This document shows positions 54,350 through 64,000 of a stretch of 64,000 bases of DNA, piece by piece. Numbering within the stretch: the stretch's first letter is position 1; every line of letters begins with the position of its first letter. The stretch lies in assembly GCA_020631735.1 (NCBI GenBank), contig CM036199.1, positions 21,679,553-21,743,552 on the forward strand. The letters run 5' to 3'. The position numbers were made by a program, and so were the translations under genes. The stretch comes from Saccharum officinarum (Eukaryota > Streptophyta > Magnoliopsida > Poales > Poaceae). Under the pieces are notes generated by a model. That model worked only from the letters and a program-made list of their open reading frames with translations. It was not told the DNA's origin and made no database searches.

Positions 54350-55050
54350 CCCCTTCACCTCTTTTAGAGGTCTCTTGCTCATTTATTCAGCTGAGAAACA
54401 CCTTTGAAGTGTAAGGGAGTGCAAGAGCCCTAGTGAGGATAGAGATTTGAGAATCAAAGTTTGAGAATCCTCTCTAGTGACAAGAGTGTAGCAAGTGTGC
54501 ATCCATCTTCTCATTAGGCTTGTTGTGGTCAAGTGAGAGTTCTAGCTTATTACTCTTGGTGATCGCCATCACCTAGACGGTTTGGTGGTGATTGGGAGTT
54601 TGGTGATCATCCAACGAGATTGTGGGTGACCCAACTCAAGTTGTGAGCGGTTTTGGGTGATTCGCCGCGATGGAGTGTCGAAGAATCAACCCGTAGAGAG
54701 CACTTGATCCTTGCGCGGATCAAGGGGGAGCTACACCCTTGCGTGGGTGCTCCAACGAGGACTAGTGGGGAGTGGCGACTCTCCGATACCTCGGCAAAAC
54801 ATCGCCGTGTTCCTAACCCTTACTTTCAAGCATTTACTTTCGTGCATTACTTTCATTGCTTGTTTACTTTCCTAGAATTGCCATGCTAGTCTAGGATTGG
54901 AACTTATGGTGCAAAACTTTTATCGGTAGAATCACAAGGAACACTAGTAGGCACTAGAGGTGAAGTTTGGCTTGTAGGATTTAATTCTTGCAATTATTTT
55001 TTAGAAAAGCCCAATTCACCCCCCCTCTTGAGCATCTTGATCCTTTCAAT

Positions 55051-55063
55051 TGGTATCGGAGCC
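55051..55063 (+). other. Primer-binding site of Sirevirus 2
   Basis: TGGTATCGGAGCC, two bases after the LTR end; matches the initiator Met-tRNA site used by the other copia elements here. Confidence 0.92.
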
Positions 55064-55101
55064 GTGTTGCTCTTAATTTAGGCTTCACCGCCTAGAGCAA
55101 G

Positions 55102-57441
55102 ATGTCTAATGGGGAAGGACCACCTCCCACTTTTGAGGGAGACGATTTTTCATATTGGAAAATTCGTATGGAGGCGTACCTCGAAGCCATAGATGTTGGG
55201 TGCCTTAGAGCCGCAACCGAAGGGCTTCCTCCTATAAGGGATCCCGCCAACCCAAGTGGTGACGAGGAGAAGTACGACCGGTGGAATGCAAAGGCAAAAA
55301 ATACACTCTACCGGGGCTTAGACAAAGATATCTTCAATCGTGTGCGTAATGCCAAAAACGCTCATGAATTGTGGGAAAATCTTTGTGCTCTCCATGAGGG
55401 AACTAAGAGTGAGCGTGAGGAACGCTATCACATTGCTTTAAAGAAAATCAATTCTTTTGAGATGCTTCCCAAAGAAAGTGCTAATGAGATGTACACTCGC
55501 TTGAATGTTCTTGTAGAAGATCTCAATGCTCTTGGACTCACTCAAATGAGTCAATCGGATGTTGCAAGGAGGGTCTTAAGTGTTCTTCCCGTTGAGAAGT
55601 ATGGACACATTGTCACCGTACTTCACCAAAGTGATCTCTCCGCCGCAATACCGACACAAGTATTGGGAAAGATCAACGCACATGAGATGTACATGCACAT
55701 CACTCCGGAAGAGGGCTCATCATCTTCCAAGAAGAAAGACTTGGCCTTCAAAGCTAGCCATGAAAAGAAAAAGAAGAAGGGCCAAGCTATGATGGTGTAA
55801 GAAAGCTCAAGTGAAAGTGATATTGATGATGCATCACTTGCACTCATGGTGAGGAAGACCACTAGGATGCTAAAGAAGCTCAACAAGAGTGGCATCAAGT
55901 TCGATGGCAAGAAGAAGAAATTCTTCACAAGTAGCAAAAGGAAACCAATCTCCGAAATGGATTACTTCAATTGTGGAGAACTTGGCCACCTAGCTCATCA
56001 ATGCCCGAAGCCTCCAAAAGACAAGTACAAGAACAAGTACAAGGGCAAGAAAGATGATTCAAATGATGAAGAAGATGAGAAAAGAAAGAACAAGCCATAC
56101 AAAAAAAAGATGGCAAGAAAAGAGAGTTCTACAAGAAGAAGAAGGGAGGCAAAGCTTATATTGTTGGTGATTGGCTCACCGACATTGAATCATCATGTGA
56201 GTCCTCCGGCGATGAAAGTGACAATAAAAAAGAGAAGATCGCCGCACTTGTGATTGGGCCATCATCATCTTCACCGACATCTTCATCACCACCTTCACCG
56301 CCACCTTCACCATCATCTTCCACTACTCATCTATGCCTTATGGCTAAGGGTGATCGAAAGGTACAAAATAGTGATAGTGATGATGATGATAGTGATAGTG
56401 ATGATGAATATGATGCACCTTCTTATGATGAACTTATAAAATTATTGAACAAATACTCTAAAATCATAAGAAGAACTAGAAATAAAAAATGATGAGCTTC
56501 AACATGAAAATGAATCACTATTATCTAAGCTTGAGAATGCACATAAGACTAGTGATGAGCTCAAAGATCAAAATGAAACTATGTCTTCTTCTCTTAAGGA
56601 GCTCAAAACTTTTAACAAGGAGCTTAGAGATAAACATGATAAAATTGAGAAGAAGCATGGTGAACTCATCACTAGACTAAACTTGCTAAAAGATGAATAT
56701 ACCGCATTGAAAATCAATTATGATACTCTTATTGTTGCTAATGAGCTTGCCCTTGAGACACATGATGCTACTAACTAAGTTATTAAGATTGATATAGCTA
56801 CATCATGTGATGATTTGATTGTTGAGAACTTTGAGCAAGGCTCTAGCGGCAAAGGCAAGAGTGTGGTTAAGTCCGACAACTATGATGAGTATGTCAAGCT
56901 CAAGAGTGAGAATGAGATGCTTAAAGTTGAGAACAAGAAGTTAATGGCTCTTGAAAAGCAAGCTTCAAATTAGTCACTTATTGAAGAAAATAAGAAGCTC
57001 AAGCAAGAAAAAGAGCATCTCAAAACTGGCCTAAGCAAGTTCACAAGAGGCCAACATTTGCAAAGTGAGCTACTCATGAACACCGTCATGAAGATGGATA
57101 GAAGTGGCATTGGTTACTTGGCAAATCAAGAGAAGAAGGTCAAAGCTCAACAACAACAAAGCAAGTCAAAGCCCAAGCCAAAGAGATGTGTTGAGTATGG
57201 ACAAGAAGGCCATTTTGCTCATGAGTGCAAAACTCCACCACCACAACCCTTGCCCAAGCATGCTAGACCCTTTGCTTTCAATGCTCATTACATGCTTAGA
57301 AAGGACTCAAGTGGAAAGATGAAAGTCATGTTCTTAGGTCCCCCTAACAAGAATAGGCCTAAGAAAATATGGGTTGCCAAGTCACTAGTTGAGAAAGTTA
57401 AGGGTCCCTCTCAAGTTTGGGTCCCTAAACAAAAGGCTTGA
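55102..57441 (+). pseudogene. gag: Sirevirus 2 gag, broken
   Basis: Starts MSNGEGPPPTFEGDDFSYWK; the copia gag core (LWENLCALHEGTKS) runs to a stop at 55798-55800. The frame then continues with an acidic part, zinc knuckle 1 near 55960, a one-base loss in the A run at 56101-56108, a Ser/Pro run, an acidic Ser-Asp tract, a coiled coil (56500-57050) with further frame change near 56470 and stops at 56776 and 56971, knuckle 2 near 57187, and a tail ending WVPKQKA. Both knuckles have lost one metal ligand: DYFNCGELGHLAHQC (codon 55963, Cys expected) and CVEYGQEGHFAHEC (codon 57196). Non-functional. Confidence 0.88.
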
Positions 57442-57455
57442 TCTCTTGTGTGTAG

Positions 57456-60400
57456 GTGAACTACAAGACCGGTGGATCTCATTGGGTGATTGATAGTGGT
57501 TGCACACAACACATGACCGGTGATCCTTGTATGTTCACCTCACTTGAAGAGAATGGAGTATGTCAAGACAAGATCACATTTGGGGATAATTCAAAGAGCA
57601 AAGTCAAGGGTATAGGCAAGGTTGTAATATCAAATGATCACTCCTCTCTCAAATGTGCTCTATGTTGCTTCATTGAGTTTCAACTTACTATCCGTTGGGC
57701 AACTTTGTGACCTTGGCTACCAATACTTGTTTAGTCCAAATGAAGTGATTGTTACAAAGATAGATGACAAGCAAGTGATTTTTAAGGGCTTTAGATACAA
57801 CAATCTCTATCTTGTTGACTTCACCTCCGAAGATGCAAACTTGATGACATGTTTATTCACCAAAACTATACTTGGATGACTTTGGCATAGGAGACTTGCT
57901 CATGTTGGAATGAACACTCTCAACAAGCTATTGAAGAAAGAATTAGTGAGAGGTTTGAAGGATGTAAAGTTTGAGAAGGATAAACCTTGTAGTGCATATC
58001 AAGCCGGCAAACAAGTTGCAAACACTCATCCAACCAAAGCCTACATGTCAACATCAAGAGTACTAGAACTTCTACACATGGATTTGTTTGGTCCTACAAC
58101 TTACAAGAGCTTGGGTGGAAATCTCTATTGCCTAGTAATTGTAGATGACTACTCAAGATACACTTGGACTTTCTTTCTTCATGACAAATCCGAAGTGGTA
58201 AATTACTTCAAGAAGTTTGCAAAGAGAGCTCAAAATAAATTTGAAGTCAAGATAAAGAAAATTAGAAGTGATAATGGCAAAGAGTTTGATAACACCAACA
58301 TTGAAGCTTATTGTGATGAAATTGGAATCAAGCATGAAGTTTCATCAACCTATACTCCTCAACAAAATGGTGTAGTTGAGAGAAAGAACCGGACCTTGAT
58401 CACTCTTGCAAGAACAATGCTAGATGAGTATAACATACCAGAGAAATTGTAGGCCGAGGCAATCAACACCGCATGCTACGCTTCAAATCGCCTCTTCCTA
58501 CAAAAGTTCCTTTGCAAGACCCCTTATGAGTTGCTAAATGGAAAAAAGCCAGACGTCTCATTCTTCCGGTGTTTGGTTGCAAATGCTACATCTACAAGAA
58601 GCGTCAACACCTAGGGAAGTTCCAAAGACGTTGTGATATTGGTTTTCTTGTTGGTTACTCATCAAAGTCCAAAGCATATAGAGTATTTAACCATGCCACC
58701 GGTTTGGTTGAAGAAACATATGATGTGGAATTTGATGAATCTAACGGCTCCCAAGGAGCAATTGAGAATTGTGATGATGTAGGTGATGAACCATTGAGAG
58801 AGGCCATGAAGAACATGCCGGTGGGAGACATCAAGCCTAAAGATGATGAAGACGATGTACAAATTGTCAATCCACCATGTTCATCATATGTGCCTCAAGA
58901 TGATGACAAGAATGAGAGAGTTGAAAATAAAGATACTCATGTCTCTCATCAACAAGCCGAGGCACAAGCACAAGATGTTGATGCTCCCCATCCTACTCCT
59001 CAAATGGTTGATCGAAGAAACTCACCCCTACTTCAAGCACATCCATAAGATCTCATCATAGGGAGTCCTACAAAGGGTGTAATGACTCGATCTCAAAAGT
59101 TTACTTCTTTTGTTGAACATCACTCTTTTGTCTCTTGTCTTGAACCTAAGAATATAGAAGAAGCTCTTCAAGATCCGAATTGGGTGAATGCCATGCATGA
59201 AGAATTGAACAACTTCGCCCGCAATCAAGTTTGGACACTTGAAGAGCATCCAAAAGGCGCAAGAGTCATTGGAACCAAGTGGGTGTTCTGCAATAAACAA
59301 GATGATCAAGGTGTAGTAGTAAGAAACAAGGCAAGACTAGTGGCAAAAGGGTTCTCTCAAGTTGAAGGTCTTGATTTTGGAGAGACTTTTGCACCCGTTG
59401 CAAGACTTGAAGCCATTCATATCCTTCTTGCATATGCATCACATCATGATATGAAACTATATCAAATAGATGTGAAAAGTGTATTTTTAAATGGCTTCAT
59501 AAATGAACTAGTCTATGTTGAACAACCTCCTGGGTTTAAAGACCCTAGATATCCTAATCATGTTTATAGGTTGTCCAAGGCGCTATATGGGCTCAAGCAA
59601 GCCCCTAGAGCGTGGTATGAGCGCCTCCGGGACTTCCTCATTGAGAAGGGCTTCACTATTGGGAAGGTTGACACCACACTATTCACCAAGAAGTTTAATG
59701 AAGAAATCTTCATTTGTCAAGTCTATGTTGATGACATTATCTTCGGGTCAACAAATGAAGATCATTGCAAAGAATTTGGTGAATTGATGTCAAAAGAGTT
59801 CGAGATGTCAATGATTGGTGAGCTAACATTCTTCCTTGGGTTTCAAGTCAAGCAAATGAGAGAAGGGATTTTTATCTCTCAAGAAAAGTATACCAAGGAT
59901 CTTCTCAAAAGATTCAAGATGGAAGAATGCAAGCCAATCAAGACCTCAATGCCAACTAATGGACATCTCGACCTAGATGAGGGAGGTAAACCAATCGATC
60001 AAACTCTTTACCGTTCTATGATTGGTAGCTTGTTGTACCTTACCGCATCTAGGCCCGACATCATGTTTAGTGTGTGCATGTGTGCCCGCTTTCAAGCGTG
60101 CCCTAAAGAACCTCACCTAAGTGCCGTAAAAAGAATCCTAAGATATCTTAAGTATACCCCAAGCATCGAACTTTGGTACCCCAAAGGAGCTAGATTCCAA
60201 CTAGTTGGCTACTCCGATTCGGATTATGCCGGTTGCAAAATTGATAGAAAAAGCACATCTGGAGGATGTCATTTGCTTGGGAGATCCTTAGTATCTTGGT
60301 CATCTAAGAAGCAAAATAGTGTGGCCTTGTCCACCTCCGAGGCGGAATATATTACCGCGGGGGCTTGTTGTGCACAAATCCTATACATGAAACAAACCCT

Positions 60401-60680
60401 CCTTGACTATGGAGTTATTCTTGAAAAGGTGCCGCTTTTATGTGACAATGAAAGTGCGGTTAAAATTGCTAATAATCCAGTACAACACTCTCGCACCAAG
60501 CACATTGATATCTTCCACCACTTTCTAAGAGATCATGTTGCTAAAAATGATATATCACTAGAAGGTGTAAGAAGTGAAAATCAATTAGCGGATATCTTCA
60601 CTAAACCTTTAGATGAGGCTACCTTTTGTAGGTTGAGAAGTGAACTAAATGTGCTTGATTCTAGTAACTTTAAAAGATAA
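57456..60680 (+). pseudogene. pol: Sirevirus 2 pol (protease-integrase-RT-RNase H), broken upstream of RT
   Basis: The open frame starts right after an in-frame TAG (57453-57455) with no ATG. Protease WVIDSGCTQHM; integrase zinc motif with WHRRLAH but CSAYQAG, so the last Cys ligand is Tyr (codon 57997); core LHMDLFGP, RSDNGKEF, NGVVERKN with D, D and E kept. Breaks: frame change near 57640, TGA 57877-57879, TAG 58450-58452, frame change near 58565, TAA 59046-59048. From 59049 RT and RNase H are uninterrupted: [10 protein letters not shown], then [17 protein letters not shown] and [11 protein letters not shown], ending at 60680. That C-terminal half alone is intact. Confidence 0.9.
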
Positions 60681-61159
60681 ACTTGTGTTGTCCCTTGCAT
60701 TGCATTGTATTTTATGTCATGTTTAATATCCCACAATGCATCTAGGACTTGTCTAACACGGTTACGATAACCCTCCCTTGGAGGAGTGAAAAAGCCTAAC
60801 CATGGATCAAACTTGACAAGCAACCTAGCCTTCCTTTCTTATTTTGCATTGCATATGCATGGTTGTTGCTTTGTCGTTTCTCTTCGGTTTAGCTTTGAGT
60901 AACTTCTATGTTCGTCCATGAATAGAGAGAGCATTTGAAGCTCCCAAGGGTTCATAAACTCTATTGCATGGCCATACGTTGCTCCTCGGGTGTTTATTGA
61001 ATATTTTCTTAAAAATAATACTAGCCTAAGGCAAAATATTTTGAAAATTTTGAGGGTTTGAGTGAGGTCACTCATATTAGGTTCCAATTGGTGTTTATTT
61101 GAGTCTCTTTAAATTGGAACTTGATTGGGAGAAGTCGCGTCGAAAAACGGTTTGAAAAA
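60681..61159 (+). other. Spacer between pol and the internal palindromic array
   Basis: No ORF supported. A short stretch just before the array (61120-61160, CTTGATTGGGAGAAGTCGCG then TTTGAAAAAGAGC) loosely resembles the stretch before the array in the LTR (53818-53870, CTTGATTCAAGTTGCGAC then GTTTGAGCAG). Confidence 0.5.
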
Positions 61160-61460
61160 GAGCTTTTTACAGCGACCGGACGCTGCATCGGACGCGGTTC
61201 AGCTTCACCACCGCGTCCGGTCTCAGCGTCCACCAGCGCGTTTGGTCATTCCCGAAGTTTTTCTTCAAAACCTCTAACCGGACACTGCACCGGACGCGTC
61301 CCTGTCGACCACCGCGTCCGGTCATCCGTTTCAGTTTTTCGGGCAAAACCTAACCGGATGCTGTCAGCGTCCGATCGTGGATAATCGGACGCGTCCGGTC
61401 ATTCCAGGAGCTTACTGGAATGTGACCGGACACTGCCTCCACCGCGTCCGGTCATCACGC
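61160..61460 (+). repeat. Internal palindromic array upstream of the env-like gene
   Basis: GACCGGACGCTGCATCGGAC, CACCGCGTCCGGTC, ACCGGACGCGTCC, ATCGGACGCGTCCGGTCATT (near 61383) and GACCGGACACTGCC recur as in the LTR arrays, but here the array is not in an LTR: it lies between pol and the third gene. Likely the regulatory region of a separate transcript (inference). Confidence 0.82.
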
Positions 61461-61470
61461 GAAAAGCGGA

Positions 61471-61587
61471 TCTCACCCTTTTTAACCGTACAGTTGGATC
61501 TCGATTTCTTCTTTTTTTCATCCACCGATCTCGCCGTACTCGCCGTTCTCACCCTTTTTAACCGTACGGTTGGATCTCGATTTCTTC
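61471..61587 (+). repeat. 41-bp direct repeat after the internal array
   Basis: The phrase TCTCACCCTTTTTAACCGTA...GGATCTCGATTTCTTC is present at 61471-61511 and 61547-61587, differing by about one base. It is placed where a core promoter or transcript start might be. Confidence 0.85.
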
Positions 61588-62308
61588 CCTGCTCGCAGCC
61601 GCAGCCGCGCCCCCACCGTGCCACAACGCCGCCACGCCCGCGCCCGCGCCCGCACCGAGCCGCAGCCGCTCCCGCACCGTGCAGACCTCGCCGAAGCCGC
61701 GCCGCCGGAGACAGCCTGCGCCATAGCTCCTCCTCGAGCCCTCTCCTTGCCACGCGCACCCACCTCCGAGGTCCTCGCCCTTTGCCGCGCAAAAACCCTA
61801 ACCCTAGCCACCCTTCGTTCGCTGAGATTTTTCGTGAGTTTTCGTCTCCACGATCATCTCTGTCTCCGCGATCGTCTCCGTCTCCGCAAGGTGACGTCTT
61901 CTCCTTGGATTAGGGTTTACCGTCGATTTTTCCGGTGAATTACTAATTCAATCGTCGATCTCTCGATATTCCAGGGTTTCGATCGCCGTCTTCGGGTAAC
62001 CCTAACGCGTCGAGATCGTCTTCCGCTCATCGGATCATCGCTCGTCGAGGTAGCTATCGCGGTCCTTTCATATCTTACCTCACCTGCTTGCTCTTATTAG
62101 GATCTCACTTATCTTTTAGATAATATATGTTGCTTATAGTAGATCCATCTATTCTATCATTTTAGTTTGTCCTGTCAGTGCTGAGTGTGTCAGGTGATCA
62201 GTTGTGAATCCGAGGCCAAGCCTGCGGATACAGATTGAGGCCAAGCCTCACAAGTGTCAGTACATCATCTGATCTTTCTAGTTTGTCTCAGTACAGCAGC
62301 TTGTCAGG
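61588..62308 (+). promoter_or_regulatory. Leader-like region of the env-like gene, with possible introns
   Basis: GC-rich first part with AAACCCTAACCCTAGCC at about 61792, then AAG|GTGACG near 61890 and TATTCCAG|GG near 61974, and a second candidate pair GAG|GTAGCT near 62049 and GTACAGCAG near 62299, just before the ATG. This looks like a plant gene leader with spliced introns. Splice sites were judged by eye only. Confidence 0.4.
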
Positions 62309-64000
62309 ATGGTTCGTTGCAAGAACGCTGGTGGGGCACCTAGTGACGGGGGTGACAGTCCCCCCAGGAGGACAGAGGTAGCTCGCGGCAAGCGAGTAAA
62401 GATTGCTACCAAGAAAAGGAAGAGAACTCTTACAGAGGTAGAGGTAGCTCAGGCAGTTGCAGATGCAGCAGAGGCAGCAGAGAGAGGTGGCAGGAGCAGT
62501 GGTATTCAGATTGGCGAGAGTTGCTTTCACCTTGAAGGTCGACAATTTGGTACAGAGGCCACAGAGGAGACAGTAGAGGCCACAGAGGAGACAGTGGATG
62601 CCCCTGCAGAGTAGCCTACATAGGCCATAGAGGAGACTGGTGAGCAGACAGTATAGACTCCATAGCGTCGTCGCTCAGGACGTACGCGAGCTCAGGTTAC
62701 TCCTAGGCCAGAGGGTCAGCGTCGTGGAGGTCGTCCACCTCCCAGGGCTAGAGGTCACCCCCTTGTTGAGCACTTTGACCTCAGGGGTGCTACAACCAGA
62801 CAGGTCTAGGCCCTCAGATTTGTTGAGGTCACTCGGTGGTTCCCACCTCAGCGGGATCTCTGGGCGTCAGAGGGCTTCTACACTCCTCTGCACGAGGATT
62901 TCTACAGGGCCTATGTCGACAGTGGGATTGCCTTCAGACCATAGCGAGTCTATCGACTGGAGGCCTTAGTTGAGGTGGTTGGTGAGCAGTTTCGTCCACA
63001 TCTATCCTTTCTGCTTGGACTATCAGATCTTCTTGGACGGACTGGAGCGTACTGCGGGACCTAGGTCAGAGAGTTTTATTCCTCACTATGGATTGACCTA
63101 GCACATTAGTTCATTCATTTTGCTTTCAGAGGCCGTGACCGCAGATTATACAGCACCAGGGTACGGGAGATTCTCAGACTCCCTGCTTCAGAGACCAAGA
63201 TCCATCAGCTGTGTTTTGGACAGACCGCTCCTCCGAGATGCCCTCACGGCGGGACAGTGCCCCCTACTGATATGATCTGACCCTGTTTCCGTGAGCCTTT
63301 TGGCGAGGGGTCTCGACGCACACCAGCCAGCCTGACACCCATAGCGAGAGTACTGGATGCTATAGTGAGGAGGACACTTCTTCCGAGGCTTGGATACAGA
63401 GAGGGTCTAACTCGCATGCAGTTATGGGTTGTACATCACCTCTTCTCACAGACCCCGTTTGACCTTTGGGATCTGATGCTTTGTGAGATGGAGGACACCT
63501 TGGCAGAAGGCTTCAAGGGTCACAGGCAGCTACCATATGCTCACTGGATTTGCTTCATCATCAGGTCTGCCTGTGAGTTGCCTGCAGAGATTAGAGCAGA
63601 AATTTCTGACACCACCACAGCCTTTCCAGAGTATGACATCCGCCAGCTGTGGGCATCAGTGACCAGAGAGCAGGCACCTGGCCCAGGACAGCGTCAGAGG
63701 CCAGAGGTACCGGAGACAGCTGCTGAGCAGGACGAGACCATTGAGGGTCTTGCCGAGGCAGAACTCACAGATCTAGACGCTCAGCCAGCTGATCAAGCGG
63801 AGGATGTGGCCACGGATAGCACAGATGAGGATTATCAGACCATGAGGCTGGTGGCTCTAGCTCAGCCTCCCGCTCAGATCCAGCCATGGTGGCTATACTT
63901 GAGAGGTTGACCTAGGCCCAGGAGTGATAGGAGATCCAGATGCAGCGACAAGCACAGGACTCAGCTGCAGCGTTCGCACAGATCCAGGCTCGCTAGGACG
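62309..64000 (+). pseudogene. Sirevirus env-like gene, broken and partial
   Basis: Begins MVRCKNAGGAPSDGG, basic (KKRKRTLTEVEVAQ), open to 62614, then interrupted by several TAG and TGA stops to 63280, then open from about 63290 (GREGLTR-type region with LWVVHHLFSQTPFDLWDLML and LPYAHWICFI) to a stop at 63908-63910. Many stops are TAG in contexts that suggest former CAG. I associate this protein with the third ORF of grass Sireviruses, called env-like by position; I see no convincing signal peptide or fusion-protein feature in the readable part, so membrane function is not shown. The 3' end lies outside the window. Confidence 0.6.

Larger units (their letters stand above)
53429..55048 (+). 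repeat. Sirevirus 2 5' LTR
   Basis: 1620 bp from TGAAAGCATCTAGGCCC to GCATCTTGATCCTTTCA. It has a palindromic CCGGAC/GTCCGG array (about 53870-54295) followed by a TATA box. It is a different family from Sirevirus 1: only the termini, array motif and layout are shared. Confidence 0.88.
53429..64000 (+). mobile_element. Sirevirus 2, copia element with env-like gene, runs off the window
   Basis: The 5' LTR is 53429-55048, then primer-binding site, gag, pol (protease, integrase, RT, RNase H) and, 1.6 kb further on, an env-like ORF region reaching the window end. No 3' LTR is in view, so the far end and target duplication cannot be checked. Coding regions are broken mostly by changes that fit C:G to T:A transitions, although RT-RNase H remains one open 532-codon frame. 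The base before the LTR is part of GATGC (53424-53428), the candidate duplication. Three-gene organisation is known for a subset of Sireviruses. Confidence 0.9.

Noticed and set aside
61377..61938. ORFs between the internal array and the env-like ATG
   Set aside because: Pro/Arg-rich, overlapping in several frames, and crossed by splice-like sites; more likely leader.
1..64000. tRNA, rRNA or snoRNA genes
   Set aside because: I saw no cloverleaf-like or conserved rRNA sequence; tRNA-like strings are only retroelement primer-binding sites.

Overview
This 64 kb window is nuclear DNA from a grass, most likely a panicoid such as Miscanthus, sugarcane or sorghum (inference). The reasons are nested Sirevirus-type copia elements, Tat-like and Tekay/Del-like gypsy pieces, Stowaway-like and hAT-like MITEs, gene-capturing Mutator-like elements (MULEs), and intron-containing plant genes. 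Two 100-N blocks (14018-14117 and 42397-42496) are assembly gaps of unknown true size. Most of the window is transposable element; host genes are sparse.

Layout. 1-2083 and 12841-13775 look like one gypsy LTR split by Sirevirus 1 (2084-12835, minus strand, TSD CCTGG). 14374-16498 is a CYP71-type cytochrome P450 pseudogene carrying a MITE and a truncated LINE. 16720-23951 is a decayed copia element (minus, TSD CCTGA) with a Sirevirus solo LTR nested in it (22151-23437, TSD ATCTA). 24486-26058 is a nearly perfect 1.57 kb inverted repeat around a Stowaway-like core. 26929-28149 is a MULE-like element with long terminal inverted repeats (TIRs). 30037-31922 is a second Sirevirus solo LTR. 32635-34553 is a second P450 whose only visible gene-breaking lesion is a 174-bp MITE in its last exon. 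34677-42396 is a Tat-like gypsy element lacking a recognisable reverse transcriptase. 42746-43912 is a Pack-MULE with 9-bp TSD carrying pieces of two host genes, GH3 and S40/DUF584. 45602-48712 is a long-TIR element with a receptor-kinase fragment. 49573-50225 (minus) is a two-exon LORELEI-like (LLG) gene with no GPI tail. 53429-64000 is Sirevirus 2 (plus): LTR, gag, pol and an env-like third gene, running off the right edge.

How the parts relate. The two P450 copies are tandem paralogues about 18 kb apart, separated by later insertions. The host-derived loci are the P450 pair, the LLG gene, a short orphan ORF that the Pack-MULE interrupts, and the captured fragments inside transposons. The most distinctive non-coding signal is an array of GACCGG / GACGCG / CCGGTC palindromic units. 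It sits just upstream of a TATA box in most Sirevirus LTRs here, and it reappears inside Sirevirus 2 directly upstream of the env-like gene. No domain, homology or identity search was run; family calls rest on motifs read by eye.
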